A DNA stretch of 64,000 bases, taken from assembly GCA_008508345.1 (NCBI GenBank), contig QNGE01002738.1:19929-83928 (forward strand), read 5' to 3'. Below the pieces are notes generated by a model. That model worked only from the letters and a program-made list of their open reading frames with translations. It was not told where the DNA came from and made no database searches. Source of the DNA: Paragonimus westermani. Its lineage: Eukaryota > Platyhelminthes > Trematoda > Plagiorchiida > Troglotrematidae. Position numbers and translations under genes: made by a program. Positions 24,191 through 39,100 of this stretch are shown here, in pieces (the stretch's first letter is position 1; every line of letters starts with the position of its first letter).

Positions 24191-27100
24191 CTGATCAAAA
24201 AGGGCGATAAAGGTTGGAAAAAATTGACGCTGTGCGTACTGCATTCACAACGGGAAAGAGGTAATTTCATCTTACAGGTTTACAAAGACTCTATCAAAAA
24301 CGAACAACAACAATTGGCGCAACTCAAACCGGTTTCCATACTGTTGCACTACTGACTAAAACCGCTCTTCTTCCAGTAGCTAAACATTCACTCGAATTCC
24401 GACTGCACTGTAACGACGCCATTCAAGACTTCCATACATCGTGCAGCAAATTGAGCGGAAGCAGTTCTCCATCATTGCAGAAAGATAGGCAAACACGAAA
24501 TCGTTAACGAGCTAAAGCTACCAGAAGGTTACCACAATCTACATGAACACAAAAGCAGTTTGTAGAAATGCTGGATTCGCGGTTACGAACCAGATTACGC
24601 ATAGTTCAGTCGCCCTTATCGTGCAACTTTCGCCACACAATGTGAGAGCAACGCAATCACGTGTTCGTTTTACGTAATAGCCACTATGCAACCGATATTT
24701 GGGTTTATTTATTAGATCCTTCTAAATCCCAATGGCGTTGTCCCTCAAAATCTAGTAACCAGTATGTACACACAGTGTTCCCCAAAGTGTAGGTACCCCT
24801 GCCGGATACACCACTCGCTCTGGTCCCAATTTTAGTAGTGGACTACTTTGGTATAAAACAATAGTGTTCACTCTAGGGCCTATTTGGCTTGGACCATGAT
24901 ATTCAAAAGTGTTTTATTAAAATGGAGAAATACATAAACCGAGAATGTTTCAGGTAATCTCGATCACAGAAAACGCTGTACACAACTATATTCCTGATAT
25001 TTAAGCTTCTGTGAGCATATTGGGGGGATCTTATGGATGTAAACTTCTCGCGAAGTGCATACCAAACGGTGGTGCACTCATCAAACTTTATATAGACGCA
25101 ATACAGAGTGGATTACGTGGTAGCATGCGTAGATAAATTGGCGCAAATGTATCCTGTTTCCCCTGAGAGAAGCGGCGATCAACTGAGTGCAATCTGTGAT
25201 AGTTGTCGTAATGGCGAAGCGATGGGTTAACCGGCGGTAACGAAATTCTTACTGTCAGAATGCTCGGATCCTCAAACTTCGAAAGTTCCAGCCCAAAATA
25301 CAAAGAAGAAAAAAGCTCGACAGACAAGTCTATTTGTTCCACTTGGAATTACTATGTAACTGTTGTACTTATATGCAAAAACCTCGGATAAATACTCCCC
25401 GAAGCAATCTGATTGGTTGGCTGACGCATAAGTTGAGTAAAAATTGGACTCTTGGAGCACCGTATCCCAAATTTATTATAAACCCATTTTAACTGTGTTG
25501 CGGAAAGAAAAACAGACGGATTTCCCGTGCCCAGAAATGACCGCTAAATTCCGTCCAGTGAAATGAGGCCTAGAAAATTCTTTGCTGGGGGTGATTGAGG
25601 TTTTTGGTTGTTGTTACATGTTGAGTACTAATGGTGGGTCGCGACTATTGTGTTTAATTGTGATCCACTTTGAACAGAACTACAAACTGGAGTTTTACCC
25701 TTTTTAAAGTGACGGCTAGGTGGTATCCATCAAACGCATTCTAGTCACATGGTGGCCATGATTGCTTTTGCCTAGGCCCAGGAGACTCGTAAGCGACCTG
25801 ACATGTTGCATGAACGCAAAACGCCTTGTCACACAAAAGGGTGGCCTAACGGACTACATGTATCACATGATATCAAAGCGCTGACGAATGGTTTACAGAC
25901 CTTTTCTGTTTAGATATGAGGAATCCGAGTTTAATTCGATAACTCCATAATCATGGATGCTTGATCAGTGGTAAAATGTTGCCAACTTTTCTAACGTTGA
26001 TTACATACTTTCGACAATCACTCACGTGCAGCGTCCAGTGTTCTACCGTAACAGTCTTTGACTTTCCATCAGTATCGAAAAATCATCGTTCAGCCAAATT
26101 AACGAGGTCGGCAATCATCGCTTTATTAAGCGACCCTAATCAGAAGTCAACAAGAGGGTTGCTGTTTTCCCCCGAAGATTTGTTCTGTGGGTCACACCAG
26201 ATGCAAACTGAGCACAACGGTGATCGGCAGAATCGATTCACAGATACCGGTACACGTAAATATGAGAGTGAGACGTGACTCTAGTGTCAACTGCCAGAGT
26301 AAGCTAGTCAGCAAACACACCGAGCCATGTATAATTTACAGATACCTGGTTGTCGGGACCAACTAACAGATCATCAAATAGAACAACACTAAGTTATTTG
26401 ACACCCATTTGTCCTTAATGAGCCAATAAAATGACATCAGAATATGGTTCATCCGAGAGAAGTGACAGGACTTATTTGTCCTTTTTTCCTTCAGCATCTC
26501 TGCACAGTTTCGGCACGTTCCCTATAAGGAAACTGAGATGGACTAGACCCGGATAATTCCAGCCACACTTTATAGCATCTCTTGACATCATAGGCAGCAA
26601 TGCAGCAGTTAACTTTAACACTAAGTCGCGAACCCTAATTGTATGAGCGTCAAGTGAATACGCTCAGGTTTAAATTGGGACTGCGGGTTGATCAGTCTCA
26701 AACGTGTCCTGCGAATAATGAACCGCACTGTTGTTATGTGGAGCGCATGTACTGATACACCGTCATTGCATTCTAATTCACGTATAGTGTGACGAATGGT
26801 AAAAAAACTCAACCAACATGTTCGGTCCACTCATGCGCCGCCAGATGTATGCTCAAATCATCAAGGATCAATTGAAAAAGCACATCTCATCATTTTGATG
26901 GCACTGATAACAACAACTTCATACACCGTGGTCGTACAGATACAAGATTCTCTCGCTGTTGAAGTTCCATACGTTCCTGACGTCTGTAAGGCTGGGTTTC
27001 TACCCACTTTATTTGACGCTGCATGCTTTCATGAATGAGGAAAATGGACCGTTTTGTCAGTCAACAATTAAAGTGAAGTTCTTCTACTGATCTCATACGA

Positions 27101-30100
27101 TACTTGACGGGATGCTCAGCACACGCGTCGATTCCAGACATCATTGCGTTTGAATCCAATCAAAGAAGGCCGCGCTGGTCTCGATAAAACAAAACTGGCG
27201 ACAGGAAACGGCTGACAACAAACCTTGACGTCTGAATTCGTGTGATAATCTTTTTGAACTCGTTAGACACCGTACCTAGCAGCACAATGGAAGTATAAAC
27301 AACCTACTTTCATTGATTACTTCTGTCTGAGGTCAACACTGTCGGCCATCCACCTCTGGATTATCGATCCATCCGAACGGTCACTAAATCCGCGGCCGAG
27401 ATGTGTTCAGACAACATGATGGCCATTCTAGTGCGTCACGTGCATAAATGTTCGAAATGTAAAAGTAACGCGTATCTAGGGTCTGGCTTCGTCGCGGTCA
27501 TTTGTGCAACCTTTTTCGTCAAGAATAAATGGACATCAAGTAACGCTTCATTATCATTGCATGTCGTTAAGTTGCACATGAAAATGAATATTACAACATT
27601 CCGCTGTAAGCCACTGAGCAGTCTTACGGTTTTGTCGCCGGCAGCTCCATTTTGATCACAGCGCATTTGTCGCCCTGTATAGTCAGTGATGAATACATTG
27701 TAACCCAACACAACGGTTCGGCGCGAGCGTGAACAACAGCTCATTACATGAGACATATCTAGTGCCTACACATCAAACGCACTGGGTCGCTGAATTTGGT
27801 GTATTGAGATGATGGTCAAAACTCTATTTCGAAAGTAAACACGACACTAGGACTCGTTAGTGCTCTCTAGAATTCGGCACGCTGGAATAGGGGATTGGTG
27901 GTAGAACTGCCCACGCTTATTTTATGTCAATGACCAGTTGTTAATGTAATGTGTCACGCCGCAAAGTGGCTAAATGTTGGGGGACGGCACACATCACACT
28001 AACCGCTAGGGGAGTGGATGAAATCCACCCGAGTTCGTGCACATCCATCGCATTGAGATTTCGAAAAACTAATTCTCGCTAGAATAGAAGTTCAAAGGAA
28101 CACCAAGAACTCAGCCTGATTTGCCTGTCGTTGTTCCAGGTCCATCTTCAATGAAGAATTTACGGCCTTTCGTTTGTTTCTTAAACGATGACACTATATT
28201 CGAAGGAATCGACAGAGAGAACCCACTTAAAATTGCTTATGATTCTTATCCATTTTCCAGCCACTGATTCTTTACACGATTGTTTCATCAATAACAATCA
28301 AGTTACACAATTTCGTTATCAGGCTCCCTCACCACCCACTACTGAAGTATGGTCTTTCACAGGGTGCGACCCTCTCTTTAGTTGAACCAGTCGGTCTTTC
28401 TATCAATATCGATACCGCCCAGTGTGCTATAAGGAAATAATTAGTGGACACCTTGAGACATTGCTTACCCTACATGGATCGCCAGGACGTGCCTTCAACA
28501 GGACTGGACAAGTGTGCCGGAATGGTTCTGCTTAACAAATGCGATTTCACAAACAAGATGCGAAGTCTTTTCAAAGACGGTACTAAGGTTAATAAAGTAA
28601 CAAAAAAGGTGAATGTGGAAACAAGTTACTGTGTTTTGGAAGACTAACAAATAATAACTGCCCAATTCGAACTCACGGAACTTGCAGACAGCGCAATTCT
28701 TCGTTTCTCTGGGTTGCCCAGAATTCGCAAACCTCTTTTTTGAGGCCAGTTTTGGATGTGCAGGATTAGCCGTATCATGTCTTTGAAAAAGTACCTACCT
28801 TCCGGAGTTATTAAATGGACCCCGAAATCTGAACACTCATGAGAGAAACGTCCTCTCTTGATACAACATCCTTATTTACAAATGTGCCAGTGGCTGAAAC
28901 GAAAGATTACTCGTGATTTTGTGGGGAAAAGCCATTAACCATCAACTTCAAAGAGTTGCTCCTAAGGTGTATTTATGATAACTTCCTTATTATCTGTGTT
29001 GTGCAACTGACGTTAGCCCACCTGTTTATTATTCAACACGTTTGCCACTTCCCTCGTAAGCTGGAACTTTCTGCACCAATGATATTCTCTTATTGGTCGC
29101 AGAAAAGGAATCGTTTGGACGGTTCAGTGGTAGCCTTATCAACTTCGGGGCCAGATCTCGTTTTCGATTGATCCACGAAACCACCCTGCTATCCGATGAA
29201 CGGTTTGCTATTTGTTAACTCGCCTCAACCTTGAATCTTACTGGTTTAGTGGCCAAATTATTCCCAGTGCACCGTCCACCTTACACAGTGACCCTGTTTC
29301 CAGCCCGATTCTGGTATTATTCCAGACAACGCTGACTACGCGGTTTCATATCCATTTGATTTTGTACAGCTGAGATTTGCTGCATTTATATTTCCTACTC
29401 AGTACCGCAGTCAACAATTTCGGTGCGCAAACGGGCTTATTTACTGGCGTTATATCTGAGCTACTTTGCGTTAGCTATTCGTTCTATCGATTTATGTCGC
29501 TCGCACTTGACAGTGAGATATGATTCTACTTAGTGTGTATCATCGACGAATTCCGTGATCGTAGAGAATCAACACCCACTACTTGCTAATAACAATAATG
29601 ATTGTTGTGATTACTTACCACATAGTGCACTTCATACTGTGTGACTTATTAGGGTAACTGTCCATCACTTTTTGGACATGAATGTATTGGGTTGAAAACT
29701 CACTTCTCAAAATGCACAAAGCGCACTTATGAAATTGGCAGTGAGTTTACTTGACTTGCAAACACTCATCTTCAAGTCCTCGAAGGCGTACTTTCAATAT
29801 TCACCATATTAGTGTTGAGGTCAATGTCTCTCGAATCTCAACACGTCAGTTTGATGTGTGGATCTTCAAAACAATCCGTCGAGCGCTGTATGCCCAATGC
29901 GGTAAACTAAACAAATCCATTGGTATAATGTGTCAACTAAGCGGTCCCTTTGGTGGTCACCTAAATCCCGTTGAGCAGAAAAGTGGAGCGGTAGGCAATC
30001 GATATCTCAAAACCATTCCAACACTATCAGATTCTTGACTGACCAGAGCAAAGCAGTGAACTTCGCTCTACGTTGATACTGAATATGTGGGACACCTATC

Positions 30101-33100
30101 CAACTTCCCCACATAACAAACTGCGATAAAGGCATCCGAAGCTGACGCGCCACCCTGACAAACCTAGAGGTCCAATCGATAACCTACGGGCTCATGCTCT
30201 ACCTCGGCCTGACAAATCATGAGATTGAAGTAGGTGTGCGCAGTCAATCATCATAATTATTGAAAACAGTACAGCATTGGTCCAAACTGACACCCAGCTG
30301 CTGTAGAATCATGAGATAAGTCCCAGATTAGAGATGGCCGACAGAAATTACTTAATTCGGCCCCTATGTCTAAGTTAAAACAAACAACCAAAGTACACTT
30401 GAGACTGTATCGTCAAGGCAGCTAAACTGTAGCTTTCAATACCTACGGTAAGTTTCTAATGTCGTCTTACTTGCGTCTCGTTAATCTTTAAGCACTCATA
30501 TTATAAAAAGACTTCCTGTTGCGCGGTATATTACTGGAAAGAGTGACACCTACTCTGTCCCCAGACTTTTATGTAATAACAATACCAATACTACCAAAGA
30601 GGGGCCTGAACAGAGAGGAACCTATCCAACCTCGAATCCGATCCTTACTCCACAATGACTGCTATAACTCGAGGTCTATACATGGTGTAACCTCACAGCA
30701 TAAACGGGCTAAACACTATTCGGTAACGACATGGCGGCCACCAATTCGGAGCACAAACTGCCAGTTAATCTCAAACAAAAGAAGGCAAATTAACAGTCGA
30801 AATTGCATGACTTACCTGGCCACTTTCATCGAATTCAATTTTACTGTGAGTACGGATTTTCCGCCTAAGTTCACTTTTGGCTCTACGAACACGGGTGGAT
30901 TTCTGGAATGCAAAGAAAAACGATCAGTAAAAGTACCAATCATAAATTGGCTACTGCATAAATGCAAACCTAAGAGTACTCACCTTCATCGAGGTAGGTT
31001 CTGTTACGTTAGCAACCGACTCTTCGTTCTGTTCATCTTCGTTTGCAGAGGAAGCTTCATCCGAGCTGCTAGTATCTTCTACAACATCCAACAATTTGGA
31101 TCCCGTAGTCTCAGACCTTCGTATACGATTGAGTGAGACATATTCCGGTTTACGAACCAGAAATTCATCCACCTGGTCCGCAAGCGGTCCAAATGTATCC
31201 AGCGTGTTCGCATTCCATGGGTTGTCCTTGACCAGCTGTTGTTCAGCCACTTGGGATGACTTTGTTTCAGTTAGAGAGGTCCACTGTAAAACTCTATCCG
31301 GCAAATCAGGGACTGATGGTAATCCTAGTTTAATGGAGTGTATGGGACAAGAAGCAAGGGAGAACGTTGTGACTTTATTGTCTACCATAAACATGCATGT
31401 TCCAAAGCGGCAGTATGGTTCTTCGAATAAACTCACATATGTAAGCTTCGTAAATTCCCGACAGTATTCTCACAAACCCCTCTTGAGTCTGTCTGGTATG
31501 TAGCTGGTGTTTTTGCTTTTCAGATCTACAGATTAACCTTCGCGTACAGAAAAAGGTGCATCCTTGTATAACGTATTGCACAGAATGTCATCACTGGGCT
31601 ACACACTCGTGCTAATAGACCTGAATAATCGGAACTACATTTTCTAAGTCATTTAGTGGACGGCACAAAATCGTTCGTCGTCTGAAAACCAAGACTGGGA
31701 CTGTTAAATATGGTTAGTTACAAGGAACTACGCAATGCACCTCAAAAAACGCGGATCGGAAGATCTACCACAAATTGAAATTCAATGGGAAAAAAGCACA
31801 GTCCGCAATGGTTGCATGACTCAGTACGATCATCAAACTCAGCCTAGATCATCTCTGAGGAGTAATCGCTGAGCCAATCCCCGATTTCGTTCACACACAT
31901 GTCATGGTAAAAAGGAAACTGAGGACCGCAAAAAAGCAGTATGTGCCAAACGTATATTAGCATTACTTTCAATTCCGAGCCGTGTCCGTTGGCACAATGA
32001 CTCGGGTGGTCGCAGGTTCAGACAGCGACCCACAGAGCAGTAGAATGATAAATGACAACAGAAGTATGGAGGCAGAAAAGAAAGGAAACAACAGCAAAGG
32101 AGCTCCAGTGGAAATAAAAAGTTAAAAACCTAATGTTTACAGGTTCGCCAGATATTACAATACACTGTTATATCACGGTTTCAACCCGACATGGGGAGAG
32201 TCGCAAGCTTTCCGACTAGGCAGGCAGCAAGTAGCAACCCTGCTCAGTAGAGCGCCTACGACTACCATGACTGTGTTATCATGACCATCATGCGGCTTCT
32301 TCTAACCAGCAGCAGCCACACTAAACAGTATACGATGTAACAGACGCTCAACTAGCATGCGGAGTACACGACCCAAACAGCGAAAACTGTGCATTATCAT
32401 CAGTTCGGTTATCGGTCGCGAATTCTTACATGTCCCAAATACGCGCCCACGGACCGCGGTCGGCCCATTCAATGCTGCCAAACTAGCGGAGACAACGGGG
32501 ACCGAATAACCAGAGTTTAAATGCGTCTTCCGCACGAATGGGCAAGGTCTCTGAACCACAAAAACTGTGAGCTCACACGCATAGCCAATCTTGCTGTTAA
32601 CCGACGAATACATATCTTTGCGACACCACGAATGACCGAGGTTCGCCAATGTATCAAGTGCAATTGCCATCATCGTGGAAACTTCGTCAGCAATATTACA
32701 AGCTGAGTAGATGACATTACCCACGTAGGTGAAGCAGGCAACACAGTCCCAGGCCGTCTACCTGTAATGACAAAGACAAGGAAAATACCAGCTCAATCTT
32801 GCAATAATATTTTACCAGTCGAAGAGGCAAAGTGCATACCATACTGACCAGTCATGTCATTTAACCGGTTTAACACGATATGCACGTTCTCTGAAGAAGA
32901 GTAAAGCAATGTCTTCGGCACACTTAAAAACAGTCAGTTGATTAACCGGCGAAAGTTCCACTCCGAGTGCTTCACACAAAATATCACCCACCGCAGTTGG
33001 AAAGGAACAGAGAGATCGGACATCTCTGTTGAACGAAACTTGAGATTGGGATGGTTGCTTACAAATGCGCCCTCTGCATTCACAGCGGGTACACACCTTC

Positions 33101-36100
33101 AATGAATTGACATTCTGTCAAGTCGTCACGACAAGCTGTAAATTCCTGAGCCATCTTTTACACATGTAGTTTCACTAAAGCTCCGCGACGCATAATTCTA
33201 TCACGAACCCGGGGGTACAACATCTGATTATTTCCAGATTGAAAAACGTTTTCATCCATTTGACTGGGTCATTCAAGTAAGCTTGGCGGTTTCAGCTCAA
33301 GACGGTTTCTAGCATATTCGATGTCATCAGATCAGCTTGTACCGAATCAGCACAAACAGTACCACCGTATCTTTGGCAGACAGACAGACCTCTTCGCAGA
33401 AGGTGCGCATACCTGTTCAACTTTCCTGACAGCGTCCAGCCGAACCATTCCACTGTTGTGACCCGGACAGTTTAATTGTCAGTGCTGCTCTACAGGCGGT
33501 TCGTACACCTTTATCGCTCAATTTCCAACCGAATACTTTGCGAACATAGGATCTTTGAGCGAACGATAAAATGAAGCGGACACGAAGTAGGTCAACAGCC
33601 GAGTAAGGTGGGTTTCTCCAAAATGAACGGCAACTTTTAATGAATTGACGCCAGTGATAGTTAACGTTGACACAATCAGGTTGTGTCCATGGTTGAGATG
33701 CACAAGGTGGTTACAAAGTGACGCACTGCCGTCGCTTGTGTTTAAATGTGCAACTCGATATACAAAGTCCGCGAGATATGCCTAACTGTAGAAGCCAATC
33801 GCCAGTTATTGTGTCGCGCCAAGGCACCGAACGTGCAACTTAACAGCTACCCCTCCGCAATGAGACAACTAAATTGTGCGTTCATGCCAACAATAGGATG
33901 GGGATGTCCAGATGTCTAGTCAGTATTAATAAGATGATTTCAATAGCACATAGAACGTTATGTTTTAGCACATGCGGATGTGATAGCCAAACAACGTCCT
34001 TCTAGTCTGAAGCGCCACGACTGATGGCGCCTCATCGGCCACTCGGATGGCTAATCAAGCAAGCTCTGCTCTGCTTTGGTGCTCAGTGCCATCCGCATTC
34101 CAACTTGACCGTGAGATTCCTTTAGGGGAAGAGTAGAGGCAGACAGAGAGCAATCCGGAAACGAATGGGCTGGTCTGTCCAGGAATCATAACTTCTGATA
34201 CTTTCCGTTCGTTTATACCAGGAAAAGGAGTTGACCTGGATGATCCTACTCCGAGTCTGACTTAAAAGTCTAACCTACGAGGCAGTCTGACTCACTTGCC
34301 TGACCCGAACGTGCAGTAAGATGTTGGGGTTTAACTCCCATCACTACTGCGCGCAGTGGACGAATTCGAGGCAACTTCAGGCTTTTGGATGATACTGGGA
34401 GCTTCTAAATTGTATTGGATAATAACCCCACAATCATAGTAAACCGCTGGGTGATCGAAATGGCTTTTGTATGAGCTTACCCGGTCCAACCTTCTTTTTC
34501 CTTATCCGGAAGACAACAGTGTTGCGACTATGAAATTAGTTCCGCCGTACGCCCATAAGACCGTGCCTTACAACTCGATCTGCTTTCAATCGCTCGCATC
34601 TATTGACAGTAACCAGTAGGCGACCAAGATGTTTTAGAGCGGATATTTGGCAGCGGTAAGCGAACAAGGTTACCCATTCAGTGTCCAGAATTGCGAATGT
34701 TTGGGCCAACTGGTAAGGATGACATTTAACGACCTTGTCCGATGTGACAGCCAAATTAGCGTGAGGTGCGAGACTGATAAATGGCGATGATCATTGGTTG
34801 CTCAACGTGGAACACAACAGTTGTTCGGGCACGGATTCTTGTTACTCTCAACTTAGGTAGCCACAGTTCAGTGGCGTGATTTATGCGATTGCTCGAATAA
34901 AACTGAGGGTTGCTTGTTCCACTTTTTGTCATAGTTGTAGGAAGTTACGTACCAGCAAAACCTATCGACATGCTACTGTCAATGTTGGTGACAATACTGC
35001 GGCTCGTTGATACCTGTTGCTGTTTGTTTGTCATCTGCCAAATAAATGTAGCTAATAAAGCGAAGGAGTGAAAGTTAGCAGATGCCTATTTATCGTGTAG
35101 ACGACTGACTTCTTGCTCTTAATTACGACTTGACTGTTTGTATACAAGGTATGGACATCATCATCATCGCAGCCAAGAGCCTGACTAGAAGGTACTGTGG
35201 CTTCGGCCGCCGCTCATCTCGATAGTGAAGTGGAATATCCTAGAAGGAAATGTTACTAAGGTTGAGAGTTAATAAAATAAGACCAAGTGAAAGATTTAGA
35301 AATGGTACGGATGCAGGTGAACCATTGATTGCGACACACTGCCATCTCAGACAGCGTTTTCAACCAGCGATTTGGGTGATCACGATGACCCCAGCCGGAC
35401 AGGCAATTCTAACCACTTTGCTGAGTGCAGCAGTCAAGGTCGTCATGTTCCGTGTTCACGTTGTTGCTTGACCACCACGTGGTTTTATCCAACTGTCAGT
35501 AATATAGTGCCCGGTACGGTAGATGCTCATTTGGCATAGGGAGTACATGACCCAACCATCGCACGCTATGCAACGCGATTAGTTGACCAATCGATCGTGC
35601 ACCCGAGCGTTCTGGAATACGCGCCGGCGAATGGTTGTGTTGCTCACGCGATCGGTACACTTAACGTGGGCTAACCGACAGGGACACCGACGGTCAAACA
35701 CAACAATTGTGTTAAAACCTTCGTTGCGAACAGGCCAAGTTTCCTAACTACAGAGCTAAATGGAACATACAAAAAGCACTATGTACCCTTCCTTTCAACG
35801 AAAAAGAACGTCTTTTCGACGCCACAGATGACGCAGGCTGGCAAAGGCAATTCGTGCATTTGCTATCCTCGCTGATATCTCATCAGTAACATTACAGGCT
35901 GAGATGACGCTACCCAACAGACCAGCCCGGTCGCAAACTTTGTCCAGCATAGTATGCATGTCTTCGGCAGAGGGGTTAAGTAAGATAAGAACATTGGCAT
36001 ATTTCATGTCGATCAACAGAGCGCCAGAAAGAAGCTAGACATCAATCTCACTGGGTTCTTCAAGCGCACTTTCCAGAACGTCGTCCGCGACAAAATTGAA

Positions 36101-39100
36101 GAAGAAAACAGACATCGAGCACCCTCGACGAACACCACTAGAAGTGATGAACGTCCGAGACAAACTCTCACCCTGATTGCAGAGTGAGCATACAGTGATC
36201 TCAACAGATTCACGTATTTCCCTGATACTTTCTTGCGAAGAAGACCGTTCCAGCGAACGTTACGAGCAACTGTATCGAAAACAGCTTTTAAGTTGAAAAA
36301 CACAACGAACATCGACTGCCTGAGAGTCGATGATCCAAGATCCCTCGCAGGGTAAAAATGTGGTCAACGCACCCTCAACCGGATCGGAATCTTGCTTGTT
36401 CTTCGCGTGTCTCACTCTCTCTGGGCTTACTGAGCTGACGTAAATTGAAGTCAGTGAGTGACATGGACTTAACAGACACTGGACTGATGCTTCTGTGGCT
36501 GTCACTGTTGATAGACAACCACGAGGTACCTCTTCAGTTCCCCAAATCGTCCGGAGGAGTTTCGTCAGTCCTGATATCAACCTTCCTCCATCATCCTTGA
36601 AAGGTGTCCTGGACGATGATCCTTGTTACACCCCAATAACTAAATTTCCAGGACCACTTCTGTTTCTAACAGAAGGCCGTATGGAACGCAATAATTCACC
36701 ATTCGGGTTCCGTCACTTACATTGTCTGGTTGAGGTCAGCTGAACTGTTCTTCAAAATGTTCAGCTCACCTGCCAAGTCGGCCCGATCGACTAGTGATAA
36801 GTGAACCATATTTTTCACATATGATCTCACCTACAACAACCCGACGGTCAGTACAACCAAAAATCAGGGAAAACAGTCTTTTGCTAGTCCAAGATAAAAA
36901 GGCTGTTTCCACTTCTTTCGATGGTCTTTACGCAAGCTTTTAGTCTGATTTTCGACAGTCAGTTCTCGACAGTCGCTATCATACTCCGAACTAGGTGAAA
37001 TCGGCGACGCTTATACATGAGGTTTATCGACAGAACTCCAGTTCTGTCGCAACTTAACAGCTCATCCAGGACATACCTCTTCACAGCATGCTTTTACATC
37101 TGCTGAGAGTTGTTCCCAGTGTTCGTTAGGTTCTCTCAACTGACCCGTACTGGGCAATTTGTTCACTAATGCTTTCCGATAAATGGTCTTCACACTCTCC
37201 TCGCTTGAATGACAATCAAGTGTCTTTCATTTACGAGTGTATGACTCCTGGGCAAATGACAGAACAAAACGGGCACGCAAAGCAGCATAGTCCGAGTCCA
37301 GGTAGTTGCTTCAAAACGCACGACAATCTCTAACAGAGTGGTGCTACCTGTGAATGACTGCCATATGACCGAGTTGGGTCTGCGGCTGAGGAGCACAGGG
37401 AAGTCTCCATGTAGCGCAGTGCCTCTTCCTATTTTGAAATGCAGTGCTCAAAACATAACGATCGTGAGATGCGCACAGCTGCAGAAACCTTTCCCCAGTG
37501 TCAGTGCGTTGTGCCCGGACACCAAACATAACTCTCAGCCGCTTCTCCTCCGGAGAAAGACGACCAAGGTGTAGACATTTTAGTGTGTTTAAGTTTAGAC
37601 ATGGAGGTTTTGGAGTATTTAGGTCCACTCCCTTTACTCGTATATTCGAGCCAGGTCTTCCTTTCTCACCTTTTCCGATCATGGCTGTATGACAGTTAAA
37701 CATCAGTGTCAACCGCTGATCGTTGAAAACCATTAGCATTGTTCACTTCAGTCACCAAACAAGTCAATCGAATATTTAGCAACATATTTGGTTCACAAGT
37801 AATGAGTCTGCTGCAAATAAAAAATTGCGTCTAACGCTGTCTAAGAAAGTTCGCCCAAGCATAAAAGACTAGAGAGTATACGAATCATAAGTAATAGTTC
37901 CATACAGAAGCTTGAGGAAGCAAAAATGGTCATTTGAAAACCAACTGACAAACGAACGTCGCAAGTGAATACAGGGAACAGGAGATGATGAGCTGAAATA
38001 ATAGACGAAGGAGAAAACCAAACTCACCGAGAGAAACGGCGAACGCCCCAAGAGGTAGAGCAGCCGGATTGAACACCCTAGCAATGCCGACCTTCGCAGA
38101 ATCGGTTGTATGACGTGCAGGTGAGCCAGCACCTAGACAGTAGTCCCGCAAGTAGGCTGTAAAAGCAGCTCGGGCAGCTGTGGCCAGTTCGGGTTTGGCC
38201 GCCAACAGTGAGGCAGCGCGTTTGGAAGCGAACTGATTAATCTGAGACTCTGGGAATCTGGAACAATCATAAGTGAATTAAGATGGTGTTATGTAAGTGT
38301 GCGCATCGGACAAAGACAGAGATAAACATAGAACCAATCAGTTCTTGCACAATACTGCTGGCAGTTCATAAAGCGGTGTGTGGATTTGCGTACTGTGTTG
38401 AGTCGGGGAGCTATGCTGATTAGGACTTCGACCCATTAAGGTACAAATAGGTCAGATAGGCCAATGAAGGACAGACAAACAAAGAGCGGCTCATTAGTGA
38501 TCACGCAGCAATTTCCAAACAATAAACCGTGGTAGCCTAAATGTTCACAAGAACTTGTCTATTGCTGAGCACTGCTGTCTTCTGTCGAAGGAAGAAGGGG
38601 AGTAGACTAGGTGCCTCCAAACAAAGAATACCGCGATCACTTAACGGGTGACCATTAGGCCAATAGTCAATCCTTATTACTTGTGCCCTCCGGTTGAGCT
38701 AGTCCATCACTATCAAGTGAACCAGACTTTGGGTCATCAGTCACGAGCCAAGTCCCCCAAGAAAACTCTATAACCTGTTGCCTTATAAGTCCGACTGTTG
38801 AACCACAGGATCCGCGTAGGGTCTTTCAAGCCAGCAAGCTCTTTTCCGTAGCAGAAACGACCGCGAACAATAAAAAGTCACCGTTGATCCGGCGGTCCAT
38901 TTCCTCAGACCTACTTTGCAACATTGCTTACATCAATCGGAACAACTGAGGCCCCAGTTTACTACAGGAAGTCAACAAAAGTGTCTATGTTCATCCGGCC
39001 CCAATACCAAACTCCAGCATGTTAGCCACGTGCGGTTGTCCAAAATGACGTTTGTATCACATTAACTCTAAGTATGCCATAACACGTAGATCTTCAGATA

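Noticed and set aside
30519..31136. 205-codon open frame on the + strand, the longest unassigned frame in the window
   Set aside because: Its second half is antisense to the well-supported DDX10 exon 8, the first half has no recognisable domain, and no splice or start context favours it.
32015..32085. GGTTCAGACAGCG as a polymerase III B box of a tRNA gene or SINE
   Set aside because: The only candidate A box lies too close and no cloverleaf can be drawn.
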